Source of the DNA: Spirodela intermedia
Taxonomy: Eukaryota > Streptophyta > Magnoliopsida > Alismatales > Araceae
Direction: 5' to 3'
DNA length: 64,000 bases
Assembly: GCA_902729315.2 (NCBI GenBank)
Contig: LR746272.1
Coordinates: 11,836,327-11,900,326, forward strand
Shown here piece after piece: positions 23,669-36,300 of this stretch. How positions within the stretch are numbered: the stretch's first letter is position 1; the number at the start of each line of letters is the position of its first letter. The notes below the pieces were generated by a model, which was not told the DNA's origin, made no database searches, and saw nothing but the letters and a program-made list of their open reading frames with translations. The translations under genes and the position numbers were made by a program.

Positions 23669-26664
23669 CTAGGAGAGGTCTGAACCCCCACCACAGAAGG
23701 CCTCGGGCTCGAAAGATCTGGCGGCGGCGTCGTTGTAAACTCCGGCCACCGCTCTCCCTCCCTTCTCCTCCGACGCCGCGTCTCTTGGACTGTCGACATT
23801 GACGAAAAGAACGATGGACGCAGCCAGCGACAGGGCGAGAAAGACCAATGTGACCTTCACCCTGCTCAGCACAGGCTTGACCTAATGATGCCAAAGATAG
23901 ACAGCGCCGCCAGCCGGCAGTCATGTTAGGAGAAGATCAAACACTGTCACATGAAGAGCTGAAGAGCTCGGCTTTTGGGTTTGACCATCCACAGGAGCCG
24001 ATCGCCGAGGGTTATCACTGGGTTTCTATAAACAGCCATGCTGAGCTGTTACTAGCTTGCATTAGATATGGGTCATTTGAAAGTTATGTTAAAAAAAAAA
24101 GAAATTCCATCCCGCAATCAGTGAAGTCAACCCAACTCAAAAACATATTAGGATACGACGAATCAAAGATCTGGAAGTCGTCTAACTCAACCTGAGCCGA
24201 GATTCTAGTTTTCTACTAGACTCAGTAACCCCATGCAATATTCATAATTTTTTCTTTGAAATTCATTATATTTCCCGGACAATCTAGCAATGCACCAGTT
24301 TTCACAGCGATCAGGCAATCCCATCTCGGTTGACGTTTCGGGTAATCACACCTGAGATCTGGGAACAGGTCAACTCATTGTGTTCGCATAATAAGCTACA
24401 CCTAGTTGGAGTTCAAATCCGACAGGCCCTATATGCTATGTCAAACCACCAGCCCCAGGTAGGAAAGATCAAGACAAATTATAGGAGGAGAACCTTAAAA
24501 TATTTAGGGTGGGGGTGGGACAGCCAACTTGCTTCAGGCTAAAGTGGTGGGTTGATGGCCTTGCCCGCTCGCAACAACAAAGGAATAATGACAAGCAAGA
24601 AAATCTTACAGAAAGAATGTGTCTGCGGGCGCTCTTTTTTTTTTTTTCATAAATCTGTAAGCCAAAGAACTAAGGATGAGTGAACTCACAGAAAAAGAGC
24701 CTAAAAGGCGATCACGGGCTAGAACTTCAGGAGTTTTCACCCATATCTGAAAAACAGAAAAATACCGTTAATGATCAACGCATTCTCCATTTGTGACTCA
24801 ACAAAAAGGTTTCATTCGTATAATACTAAAAAATAAGTGCACAAGCATAGAACGCAGAAATTACAGGTGCAGGAATGTCAGGTAATTCAACTTTTCATCA
24901 TGCTGTATCAGATTTTTCTTTGGCGTGTTGGCAGGGCAACACTCTAAAGAAGGTATCCACATATTAAGTAGATCGATTTAGGACTAAGACATAAGACAAA
25001 AGCTTTAAAAATACACGTAAATTCGACCATTTTCGTCCCTTCAGAAAAAAAACATAATGTCCCTCCTGATAGAACAGTCAGAACTGAAAAAAACACCCAA
25101 ACCATTAGTCCATGGACATTCACATCCCTATAAAAGCCAGTTTTGGGGTATCCCAGCTGCGGGACCCCCACCCCTCTTGCAAGACATCTCTCTGAAATGT
25201 AACTTCCAAGGAGACAAACCAATCCTTAAAATGACCTCTCCAAGACCTACTGTTCCAGAAAGCTGGATGCCTGTACAACCATCTCTTTTAGAGACACAAC
25301 AGTAGTTAGTTCTGCAGCCGAACTTCATCTGTAACATGAGAAAAAGGGAACACATCCTTAAAAGAAGTATACCCACAGTTCATGACTACCTGAGTGTAAC
25401 ATGATAGAATGTCCCAGTATTAACCTCTCTGCCATACTTGACCTGAACGAACATGTGCCCTTTTTCATTCCCTCAAACTTTTAAATTCATTTCCTAGAAG
25501 GGTAGATTCTAGCCTTGCGATAATCACATCTATTTTTCGCGACATCTTGAAAGTCAAATTCCGTTTTCCTATGTGGCCTTCTTCATTCCATTTTACTCGC
25601 CAAAAAACATGCTCATTCCCAGTTTTAACTATAAGACTGTCAAAACATGAATGTAAGGATATGAGACAATATAACATCACATGGAACTACTAGAACTTTA
25701 GTAAAGCTAATATTCTATAACCCGGAAACACTTAAAGCACAGATATCCATGCTCCAGTCCCTTCATCAGAGATCATATTCAGTATGTGGGAGGCCAAAGA
25801 TAGATAATGACGAAAGAAGGCACTCCATATCCCATTTTTCAAATACCGACTGGGACAACAAAATGGGTTCTCTTATTCGAAAATTTATCGCAAATATGGC
25901 CGCATGATTATCCGTCGATTGCATTATTTTAACAAAATCTTGATGATAAAAGGAAAGTAAAGATGAACAATGAATAATTGGATAGGCGAAACAGTTTTAT
26001 CACCTGTCCATCATACCATCCAGTCTCCTCGTCTGTGGATGGAGCCATACATTACAGCAACAAATAGGCAAAAAATAAACCACCAGCCAAGAGAATGAGA
26101 AGAAAAATAAAAAATAAAAAAACTAATAAATCAATAATTTGTGGTAAGATTATCACATTCCACAGTGGCGCTAAGCAAGCGGTTGCCAACGTACGCCCAG
26201 CCTAGGTACATGCGGAGTACTGCCAGGATGACAGCAAGAAGTCCTGTGGACACAGCCCCAAGGGTACATCGGAGAGCGTATGTTTCGGGATCTCCGATGA
26301 ATCCCCTTCCAAAGGCAGACACGGGGAGCCCCACGAGGAGGGCAAACGCTGCCCCAGTGCAGGCAAGACGGGAGCAGTAGAGCCCGAGATCACCTGCCGC
26401 CCAGGAGAAAGGGAGGGAAGTGGACAACGCCTGGTACTCGTTCACAGGCTGCTGCTCCAGCGGCACGGGGCACTCGGTCTCCGGCGAGCTCCCATTCCTG
26501 AAAGAAGAAGAAGAAGAGAAACCTGGGGCACAGGAGAGGCCTCTTCGGGTCCCCCTGGTCTTCGTCCAGCCATGGCCGCCGCCGACAAGGGGCTTGGGGA
26601 AGGGCGACGCTTCGAGCGGCGAGAAACGCAGAGCGGGGAGAAGACCCGCCGCCGCCGCTGCCAT
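23669..26664 (-). CDS. CGLD27: CGLD27-like plastid membrane protein (DUF1230)
   Basis: Four exons (26664-26157, 26032-26004, 24746-24690, 23881-23669) join to 807 bases and 268 residues. The N-terminus is rich in Ala, Ser, Arg and Gly and resembles a chloroplast transit peptide (residues 1 to about 65). The conserved body starts at CPVPLEQQPVNEYQ, then PFSWAAGDL, a membrane segment, a second segment leading to RMYLGWAYVGNRLLSATVE, the small-exon sequence YEETGWYDGQ, IWVKTPEVLARDRLLGSF, a third membrane segment (VTLVFLALSLAASIVLFV), and the end RSFEPEAFCGGGSDLS. This is the Conserved in the Green Lineage and Diatoms 27 family, linked in the literature to iron deficiency and chloroplast function; its biochemistry is unresolved. 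The frame opens upstream at 26808, but the ATG at 26664 gives the more usual transit peptide. The 29-base second exon is easily missed. Confidence 0.93.
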
Positions 26665-27459
26665 TACGGTGGCGGAGAGAGAGGGAGGATCACCAGCTCT
26701 CTCCCCTCCCGCCGACTTGTGCGGAAGGTAGCGTTTTCGGGGTCCCACATCTTGAAAACGGTTATGAACCGATCGTGTCCTGAAAATATCTACCGGGGTT
26801 TTTCCCATAGGAAAACGACAAAATTATATGGCTGGAGGGGACAAAATACATGTTTTCAGATAACCCCCAGAAAAATATGGTATTCCTCGATCGGGACTTA
26901 TCTGACTTATTACTTTTAATTTTATCTAAATTTCCGACTTGGCCTAAAGAAAAAGTATAATTATTTATTAAAGGACAAATATTTCGGGATTTAGTGGAAG
27001 AGAAGGATGAGGGGGATTGACCCAAAGTTAAGAACATAATAAATATAATAAATAATAATATATTCGATAAATGACCAATGTTTCAGGATTTAGCGAAAGA
27101 AAAAATTGTTGGGGGGTTCACCGACATATGAGATATTTTATAGGGTCTTATAGTTAATAACATATTTTTCACGTATTGAAGTAAACGTACGGCGGATATA
27201 TTTGTTGGATGGGGCCCACCGAAGACACCCAACCACACAGATCGATGCGACGCCGATTTCGCCCAGAACATTCCGCATCCGCGGATATCCACGCCGCGAG
27301 ATGTTCCACCATACAAATTTGTCTCCGGCGATTCCTTGTCTTCTAGCGTCGAGGATTTCTGGAATCCACTCCGGCGGGGTGTCTGAGCAGTCGACGGCCT
27401 CCCCATCAAGCCCTCTTCTTCTTTGCCTCCTCGTGTGGCATTCGGATCGATCGGAGCCG
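26665..27459. promoter_or_regulatory. Divergent intergenic region between CGLD27 (-) and the C2-like gene (+)
   Basis: Start codons are 795 bases apart, head to head. The middle (about 26890-27180) is AT-rich and both ends are GC-rich, as expected for two divergent promoters. No distinct motif stands out. Confidence 0.5.
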
Positions 27460-30400
27460 ATGCCGGGGACTATTCTAGTCTCAGGTAGTCTCTCCTCTCT
27501 CTTCCCCGCCACCCCCCAAGTGCTCAGACCTCGGGAACAGCCAATTTACGGTCATTTTTTGGTTGCATTGCTAACCGGGTTTTCCCCCCACCTGCTCAGT
27601 GCTCGGGGTGGAGGACCTTCCGTCGCCGTCACTCCCGACGTCGGCATTGTCGCCTGAATCAAGTGTTTGTGGTCCCTTTTCATTGAAGCGTGAGCGCACC
27701 CTAGTCCTCCCACCATGAAATTCACTCTCTTACATGCTCAGAAATTTCCCTATCTGTGGATGTTCCTTTGACTGAGCGTGGCACGTTTTTGCCGTGGCAG
27801 TTGTCATGGGGAAGACGGAGTATCAAACGACTGACAAAGGGGATTTTTCTTTGTGAGTGCTTCTATTTTGATTACAAGCTCCTGTGTGAGGAATTCTAGA
27901 ATGTATATGGAACTCCATGGCTGGTTAGCTCAACAATGCTGAATACGGTCTCTGAACCCTGAAGAGCTTCACAAATTATCGGAAAGAAAAACTATGGTTG
28001 TCATTCTTATTTTATCCTATTCACGGAATGCCATTTAATGCGTTGAATCTGTCTAAGTAAATTGATTGAAGATACACCTTGAAATCCCGGGGGCGTAAAT
28101 GCAGCACAGATTTCTTTAACTTGTAGTATGTCCCAATTACCTGAAAGTATTGGATTGATCCCAGTTTTCAAACTGTAAAATGCCTTCATTCCCAGGACTA
28201 TGGAAACCTCGTATTTGGGGAAACTTATAATGTACCGTTTGGAGAAAAAATAAAGTTAATGATAAAGTACATTTATGAAGTTCACCCATGTTGTTCTTTA
28301 TTTTTCTTTATTTCCTTTCATTCCTTTTCTCCCCATGAAGAAGAAAGAATGATGATTTTTTTTACTTTCAATGCATATGACTGCAGCCCGGTTATGTCAG
28401 TCCGTGAGAACCTGAAATTGATTCTCTGTGATGCGGAGGGTAATGAGATATCTCGATCAGGTTATCTCGGACAAGCGTGCCTCACATTATGAATCTTCCC
28501 CTCAATTTTCCGGCTCTAACCAAATAATCATGTCATTATTTTCTTCGATAGATGTCAAAACTATGGTAGTGGTGGAGAAGAGATCCTGGGACTCTTTCTT
28601 TCCTCTGGAAGGTGGTGGGCGTGTCCACTTGAATCTTCAGTTCATACTTAATGCTGAAGAACACAAGCGAATCCATGAAATGGTTTGCCGTCTACATTTA
28701 GCTATATGAATGGGAGGCAGCATATGTTTCTATTTAAACACGTAATGTTACGTCTTTTATATGTTTTTTTTTCTAGAGGGAGGCTGTACTCAAGAGGAAA
28801 CGCGCTGAGTTGCTAAAAAGCATTTCCAATGGCCAAATTACTGGTAATTGCATTCTCCCGGCGTTTTTCTGCCTGGAGATGACTTTTCTATATATTAATT
28901 CGTGCAGCTTTAAATCTTACAGATAAGGCTCCTGGTTTTTCAACTCGTTTTGTTTGCGAGGAAGAGTCTCTACCTGATCGCTTAATTTTAAAGGCCCCAG
29001 TTAAGGATTCTTTCCCAGTTGCTGGAATTTTAGGAAGTCATGATCTAACTACACTTTTCTGTTTCTTGTGATTAGTCAAAACATCAGAATTTTTGTTTTT
29101 CATCTAACCGTTTTGATCATCACATCAACGCTTCATTCTTTGTGTTGTATATAATCAAGAGTAGGTGCTAGTACTGATTTTCCAGAATACATTCTCTCTG
29201 CTACATTTGGTAGAGAAACAAGAAAAACAGTTACTTTTTTTTTCCTCTCTACGTGATGTAATTTTTTTCCAAGGCAAAGGGAATTAGAGGAATCCTGAAA
29301 CCGCCTAATTGACAATTTTCAGATTGCACGGATGGAGGAAAGATATTGGTTGCACCATCACAAAATTTTCAGCAGCTGCCTGAGCACCAATCCGACCTAG
29401 ATGCACGAGAGCACCATCCCCAGGTTGATTCAGAGCAGTCTGGCCAGCATCCCGAGGGAGAGGCAGAACCGGCTTCGTACCTTCCCGAGGTAGATTCACA
29501 GCAGTCTGGCCAGCATCCCGAGGAGGAGGCACAAGCGCCTTCGCACCGTCCCGAGGTAGATTCAGAGCAGCCTGAGCACCAACCCGAGGTAGATGCACGG
29601 GCGCCCGAGCACTGTTCCGAGGTAGATTCACATCGGCCAGAGCACCATCCCGAACTCGATGCACGGCAGGCTCAGAACCATCCTAAACTGGAAGCAATTA
29701 ATCGAACTCTGGAAAATAAAGAGGTTTCAGGTGGTCTTGCGAATCAGATTGATGTCGACGAAGTTTCTTCTTCAAAGGAAGCCATCGATCCTCAATTAAA
29801 ACGCTCAGAGTCCCTTGTTTCTGAAGACATTACAGCAACTTCAAGCTCCCCTGAAATGGCTCAAGAAATAAGAAAAATTATCTCTTTCAAGGGGAAAAAT
29901 CGCGGGAAAACTCCTGTCAGCGGTGTAAAGAAAATGATTAGCACATTTGAAAACATTTCATCTCAGGTATTCATATTTTTATTTACATTCGACCCTAGCT
30001 TGTTTTATATTTCTTTACTCTCCGATCAATTGAGATTCTGCATGCAATTTGATGAAAAGCAGGAACCAAAATTACCCGTAGGTTCAGCTACAAAATCATG
30101 GATGAGAAGGGTTGAGATGGTGGATTCTTTCAAAGAACCATGGTTAGAAGGATTGAGTAACGAACAGGAAGCAACAGTTGGCAGAACTCTGCCAAGGTCA
30201 TTTTCAACTGGATCACTGTCTGGCACGAAATCGCCTAAGTTGAATTCAGTTTATGTACAAGTGCAAGAAGAAGAGAAACACTGTGATCTTGCAGTAAACA
30301 AGAAAGATCTGGGAAGTAACCAGAAGTTTCCAGAGTCAGAAAATGATCAGAATTATGAGAAACTGAATGCTGGACACTATAGTGTTGTTGTTGGATCATG

Positions 30401-31169
30401 TGATACCAAAGAATTACCTGAATGTGAAAAGAAAAATGATGTTTTAGATGTAATTCAGACCAAAGAAGTGGTTACTTTTTGTAAACCTGTTACTGCCGTT
30501 GAGGGTGTAGATACCTCTTCTCTTGAGGCCAAGGAGAGCACTCCTTTCACATTTCAGTTTAGAGACCGTGGAGAATTGGGGGAGAAGATGGGACTAGACT
30601 CTTTTCCAAAGGGAGGTTCCTCTCTGGATTCAGAATCTTCATGTCGGACCTTGGATGCTACTATCTCATACTATGGAAAAGAGAGACAGTTCTTTGATAC
30701 TCGAGGTGAGTTTCCTTTGATAAACAAAACCGAAGATAAGGTGCTTGAAGGTCCCACAATCCATGGACAATATCTGAGCGATTATCTTGAGTCACCTGAT
30801 CGAGAAGGAATCGTTCATACCAGCGGAATCAAGAAGGTGGAAGAAGATCGTACAGTGATCCATGTATTATCCAGACAAATAGTGGCTGACCCAGCAAACA
30901 CAGAGGAGCCTTGCAGTTCATTTTTACATCCAAGTCAACGAGATTCTACCTTAGTTAAATTAGAGAGTGGATTCGTTAGTCCCAGCCACACTATTCGTGA
31001 ATCAATTACAATTGAGAATTCAAACACGAAGATTGACATATTAGCCTATTTTGATGCTGAACAATGTTTACTCGGCAGTCATGGCAACCGCATACCAAGA
31101 CATGTGTGCATTACTTCCGGCACCAAACAGTTGAGAGATGCCATTGGATGTTATCATATCCATCTATGA
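27460..31169 (+). CDS. Uncharacterised plant protein with N-terminal C2-like domain and 11-residue repeats
   Basis: Nine exons (27460-27484, 27600-27662, 27801-27852, 28387-28460, 28552-28682, 28777-28843, 28923-29036, 29323-29966, 30063-31169) join to 2277 bases and 758 residues. Residues 1 to about 115 look like a C2-type beta sandwich: ILVSVLGVEDLPS, then VMGKTEYQTTDKGDFSF, then LILCDAEGNEIS, then SFFPLEGGGRVHLNLQF, followed by a basic helix (REAVLKRKRAELL). This arrangement occurs in unnamed plant proteins. A proline/acid-rich 11-residue repeat sits around residues 194-299; the rest is long, polar and probably disordered, ending in a small conserved-looking block (RHVCITSGTKQLRDAIG). The weakest junction is the exon 7 donor at 29037 (AA/GTCATG). 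Intron 8 is stop-free and 96 bases, so it could be retained. Function is not known; lipid or Ca2+ binding is only a guess from the fold. Confidence 0.8.
29380..29697 (+). repeat. 33-base coding minisatellite (about 9 units of 11 residues)
   Basis: Units such as HRPEVDSEQPE, HQPEVDARAPE, HCSEVDSHRPE and HHPELDARQAQ follow one another without spacers, all in frame. The unit core is H-x-P-E-V/L-D-S/A. Confidence 0.9.
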
Positions 31170-33364
31170 ATACGCCTATGAATCAGCTGCTAAGGGAAAT
31201 TGTAGAAAGGAGGTCTGTATCTAACTTCCCCCCCCATGAATTTGTTCCCCGGATTGCATTTCATGCACGAGTACTCCTTCCCTCATGAAGTGTAATTAAT
31301 TTTGTTCTTCTGAATATTTATTCATAAACAGGTTGGTATTATCTTTGTTATCTATACGAATTTAAAGACTCTGTTCCAATAATGGTCATATTTTGCAACG
31401 TTTGATACTATTTGTGGTCATCATCTTGATTAAAGTCTGAAATCTAACACATAAATTTCAAGCCATTTCTACCTTTCCCCTTGTCGTGCACAAAGCTTAT
31501 GGTTTCACGTTACATCGATGTAAATTTTAACATGCATCTGGGATGTGACAAACCCCATGATGGCATCATTCTCTCAGCGTAAACCAATCTGATGATACAA
31601 TCCCGACCTTTTGGTGACATCCTGTTTGAATGATATACTTCTAGGCATTTATCAGTGGTGTTGTTTCTTTTTGCCTATCTTACAACATGATGAAGAGTAC
31701 TCTCACTTCCTAGGAAAAATGGATTCCACATGGTAAGTGTTGAATTGGATTTTTTTTTGGGTAAATCAGAGAGCATTTTATAATAAATCGATGGGCTGCA
31801 TAACTCCTGACATGGATCATACATATTTGCAAGTATAAAAGTGTTTAGAAAAGCTCATCGCCTGACCAAAACGGTACTATGTAGATTGACGTCCATTCTG
31901 AAGGCAAATGTTTTGGTATATTGCCGATTCAAGACAATGAGCTACAAATATGATCTAGGTGTCCCTATGTCTCATTCTATCAAACTTCTCAATTGCCGAG
32001 CCTGAACCATTTGCCCATTTTCTCAGTCCCAATGTCAAATGAGATTCGGTTAAAATGTCAACCCTCAACAAGTCATTAATACTTATCTGAGTGATTTATT
32101 TCTAAAATCAGGTGGTTTGCTAACTGCCCTTATGCACATAATTTATTTCGCCTACTAATCTGACAGTTGACATTTATACTTTGGATTAGGTGCGAAGGAT
32201 GATGAAAATCTAGGCTCCTCCTTCTGTATTCTTTTCTATCTTAATTACTATTGTTAATGAACATCACTCTGCGGATTTCCAACGCATAGAAAGAATCCAT
32301 AGAGGAGACTCGCAATTTCAGATGTTTACCCAAAAGTTCTGGTGGCGCATCAAACCTTCACCTCGATCCTCTCTGCTCATTAGGACGGAGGTGCATGAAG
32401 AAAAAAAACCTGGTGGCATTCCTTTTTTTAAAAAAAAAGAAGAGAAAAGGCCAAAGTCCACAATGTTTTATAGAATGAATGTAGATCATTTCTGGTGTCA
32501 TTGCCACATTTTTTTTCTTTTCAGGTAGAGGATCGTGAGTAATTCCCTCAGAGTTCACATGGAAAATACAGGCCTCAGCAAGCAAGGGTACAGAGCTCCG
32601 CATGTGTCTCCCCCTAGGCACTAACCTCCAGATACAGGTACCCGAGGCATTTGATTCCTTTAAATCATGTGACCCTCTTCAGATCCATCACAAAGATCCG
32701 CAGAAAGAGGCATTTGATCCCATTTTCTCTGATTGTTGCTCCTTTTCTCTTTGTTCTCTGCATCACATGCCAGAGATTTTACGGCATGAACAAGGGGACC
32801 CCCTCGGCGATCGGAGATAAGTAGGAGCCCTGCAGACATCTGAGGTATCGTCATCCTGATCCTCCCCCCTCCCCAGCCTTAAGAGATCTCCCCTTCCAAT
32901 GGGTCTCACTCGTGTCTGACAGACGGTCCGGCGTCTGGTCGCAGGAACGCCTTTTGGAGCGTCTAGGGTTCTTCGGCGAGCGGCGCCCACTGGAAGGAAT
33001 GCTTTTTGTACCACGCTAAACTCCGCCATAGCCTTCATTCTGTATGGATCCCTCATCATTTCGGTATGGCTTTATCATTCAACTCGGTTAAAGCGAGGTT
33101 TGACCTCCTCATCTGTAGTCAACAGAGGGGACGGGGGTTTGGTGGTGTATGCGGAGGAAGCGACTTAAGTCAACGTGAGGTTGGTGACGGTGAGATCACC
33201 GCCTCTGGGTGGTAGAGAGAGAAAGAGTGAGGTGGAAATTTCCTTTCTTTATTTTGTTTTTTTGGGAGGCCGGAGAGCTCCTAGTCGGAACTACCTCCGG
33301 CGGCCTGGATAAAAAGGGGGAGGTGGTGGAAGAAGGTGACGATGGCCTTCTCTCTTTCCCTTTG
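31170..33364. other. Intergenic region, C2-like gene to coiled-coil gene
   Basis: No gene recognised. The left part is AT-rich 3' flank; the right part from about 32800 is GC-rich and likely holds the promoter and leader of the coiled-coil gene. Short frames on both strands show no family resemblance. Confidence 0.55.
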
Positions 33365-36300
33365 ATGACAGCCTTCTTGCTCATGGAAGTGAGGGAACTT
33401 CGCCCTTGGTTGCCGGGCTTCCCCGGGTTTTTCTCCTCTTCTTCCTCGTCGACTGCCTTCTTCCTGGCCTTCGCCCTCGGCTGCCTCCTCGCCGTCGCCG
33501 TCTCCGTCTCTCTCAGGAAGAAGGATCGCGGGCTGAAAGAAGAGGAGCTGCGGCTCCCGCGGCTGGAGAACCTCGCCGACGACTCTTCCGCGCCGCCGTC
33601 CTCTGCGTCTGAGGCGCCGCACCAGCGCCAGCGCCTCCACGAATGGGCCGCGACGGCTTCCCCTCCGCTCCTGCCCCTTCTTGGTGGCGGCGAGGGGGAA
33701 CAAGAGAGGGATGAGAGGAAGAAGAAGAAGAAAAGGGGGAAGAAGAAGAAGCAGGAGTCGCAGTCGGGTGGAGGATCGGACGGCGGCGAGGAACCAGGGT
33801 GCGGCGAGAAGGATCGGATGGAGTGGGGGGGCGGGAAGCTGGGGCCGGGTAGTAACTACCCGTTCTCGTCTCTTTTGAGCGCCACGCAGAGGAGAATCAA
33901 GCATCAGTATGATCAGCTAGTCAAGTCCAACCAGGCCAAGGCATTGACCATAGCTCAGGCATGTTTTTTTTTTCCCGCCCATTTCCTTCCGTCTAATTTA
34001 TTGGACTATTCTCTAAGTTTTCTTGGGTACAGAGAGGGAATTAAAAAGCCAGAATCATGAGAATGAGCAGCATACGACACCAGGAACACGAGTGCTTGTG
34101 ATACTTCCTGAACCACTGAGCCACTAAAGTCAAATTTACTTCTTCTTCTTCTTCAAAATATAATTATTGTTCCTAGTTTGCCAGTTCACCATTTTTTTTC
34201 ATATTTCTCTCTTTATTCGTGTACATTTTTCTTTCTTCAACAAGACTTTTTGGCGTCAGTCATGCTCGGCGCCTACGGAGCACGTTTTTCGCTGCTTTAG
34301 ATTTCATTCATCCCAACCTAACTTTTTTTCCGCTGACTTAATCCACATCACATGCTCACGAGAATAGGAATGACGTCGCAGTTGACTATGATACCTTTAT
34401 ATATTTTCTCCTTTTCCATCAAGTCATGTCCCATGTACCCCATAACTTCTCATTAATTGAACCTTACACTCATCAGTTTCACTATCGAGGTCTGGTTATT
34501 CCCTGCCTACTATGCATTTCTGACTCACAAGTTTCTCTCCAAATTTGCATTCACATGTGTTTTAAAAGATTCATGCCCTAGAATTTAATTGTCAGCTGTA
34601 TTAACATTTAGGGACTCATTTTGGTGCATGGGATTCGTTTCCTCCCGGCAGTTTAAGCCCCAAGTGTTCATTTTTAAAATGCATTCATTATTACATGTCA
34701 CTCGGCTAACACATGCCAAATATGGTCATATATAGGCTGTTCGACTCAACATACCGAAGGGAAGAATTTTTTTGGCAATACAACATATACTCATATGCTA
34801 ATATGTTTGTGTATGGAATTGCATGACTCACAGTTTGAAATGATGTATCTCTGCATTTTCTTCCTCTGGAAGTCAACTCTCACAATCTGTTGGTTTGCGC
34901 ATGTTTTGTTTAATAAGAGACATGTGGAAGCAACATTTTAACCTTTTTGAGCTCGTGAGATTTTATAATGCGTGGTTACCATTCCCTACAAGCTGGATTG
35001 TATTAGAGGTCACATGTTTGTCCTGTATAGCATTGGAAAACTGACCTGCAAGACGACAATACAGTTTCTTAAAGAGCAAGTTTACAATCCGCCGTTTTCT
35101 GGAACATTGCGACAAAAAAAATTGGATTATGAGAACGATTATCTGAAGTCAAGTCATGAAATTCCTTGGATGCATTTATAATTGAAACTCATTTCATAAA
35201 TACCTGACATTGCTCTTTCTTTACTGTCATCTTAGATTAGAGTGGTAGTCAACCTTTCTGTTCGGCTCTTATCACGAATGGGGTAAGAGATTGTGACAAA
35301 TCTCTTAGTGGTTCCCTCTACCCTCAATGACGGCTTGTTTGTTGACCAATAGAGAAAATTTCGTCTCAAAATTCGTGTGTTGTGTTGTGCCCTTAAAGTA
35401 CTCAAAGCTGTTTAGAACTTCCATAGCCGCTTACGATTGTGAGAGTCATTAAATGCATTGTTGAGTCACTAATTCAATTTTTTTTACAATATTATGAAAT
35501 AACATGCCTTTTATTTATACGTTTTTTATCTCATGAACCATGGGTGGTTTCTTGAATCCTATATTTTCATGAGGTTGTGTACTAAACTTCCATTATTGCT
35601 GGCATTATGCCTTTTTGAACTAAACTTGCATGTAAGTCATCAAAACATAATGTGGCCTCTTCACTTACCATATGTCCTATTTAGTCGGTTGAATAGATGT
35701 CATAGGGTCAGCCTCTGTGTAATGCACAAAATCCCTCCAATCTTTGTTGAGAAAATTACTCTTGCTTAAACTAGAATGGGTAGTTGAGTTCCCCATTGTT
35801 GCCGCAGAAAGACATCATTACGCAACTCCCATTGAATGCCGAATATTCCATCTGGCTGCGTCCAGCATTTTCTCACTTATATGCTCAAATAAAGTTCCTT
35901 CAATTCTTTTCAATATTGATGCACAAGGTAACTATTGATTTCCATAATGCCTCCAATCATGTGGTTTCCGTCCTTTTTTTTGGTGATCATTGTCCTAGAA
36001 ATTAATATCAATATATGTAATATGCCCTTTTGGCACAGTCACTTCCTAATGCAGCCAACTTAAAGTTCTAGAAGTTTCAGAGGTAACATCGCGTGAAATA
36101 ACAGTAATTTTAGTTTGAAGAACAACGTGGATTAAGGCATATGTAACATTGTGGAATATGTTGATGGGGTAAAATTCTGGATCTAAAACTTTTAAAGTTT
36201 GGAATGTGTAATGGATTAGGTTCTTTAGGCGAAAGTAACAATTCGTAGCCGTCAATTCCGATTTCTACGTAGTCATTCTGAAGAATGCTGTTGTCATGTC

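Noticed and set aside
24395-24425. GGAGTTCAAATCC, resembling a tRNA T-loop
   Set aside because: No acceptor stem, anticodon arm or D arm could be folded around it.
29305-29664. 119-residue minus-strand frame with LPRD repeats
   Set aside because: It is the antisense shadow of the 11-residue repeat in the C2-like gene.
33281-33904. 207-residue minus-strand frame rich in Leu and Arg
   Set aside because: It is the antisense of exon 1 of the coiled-coil gene, whose plus-strand frame continues into conserved exons.
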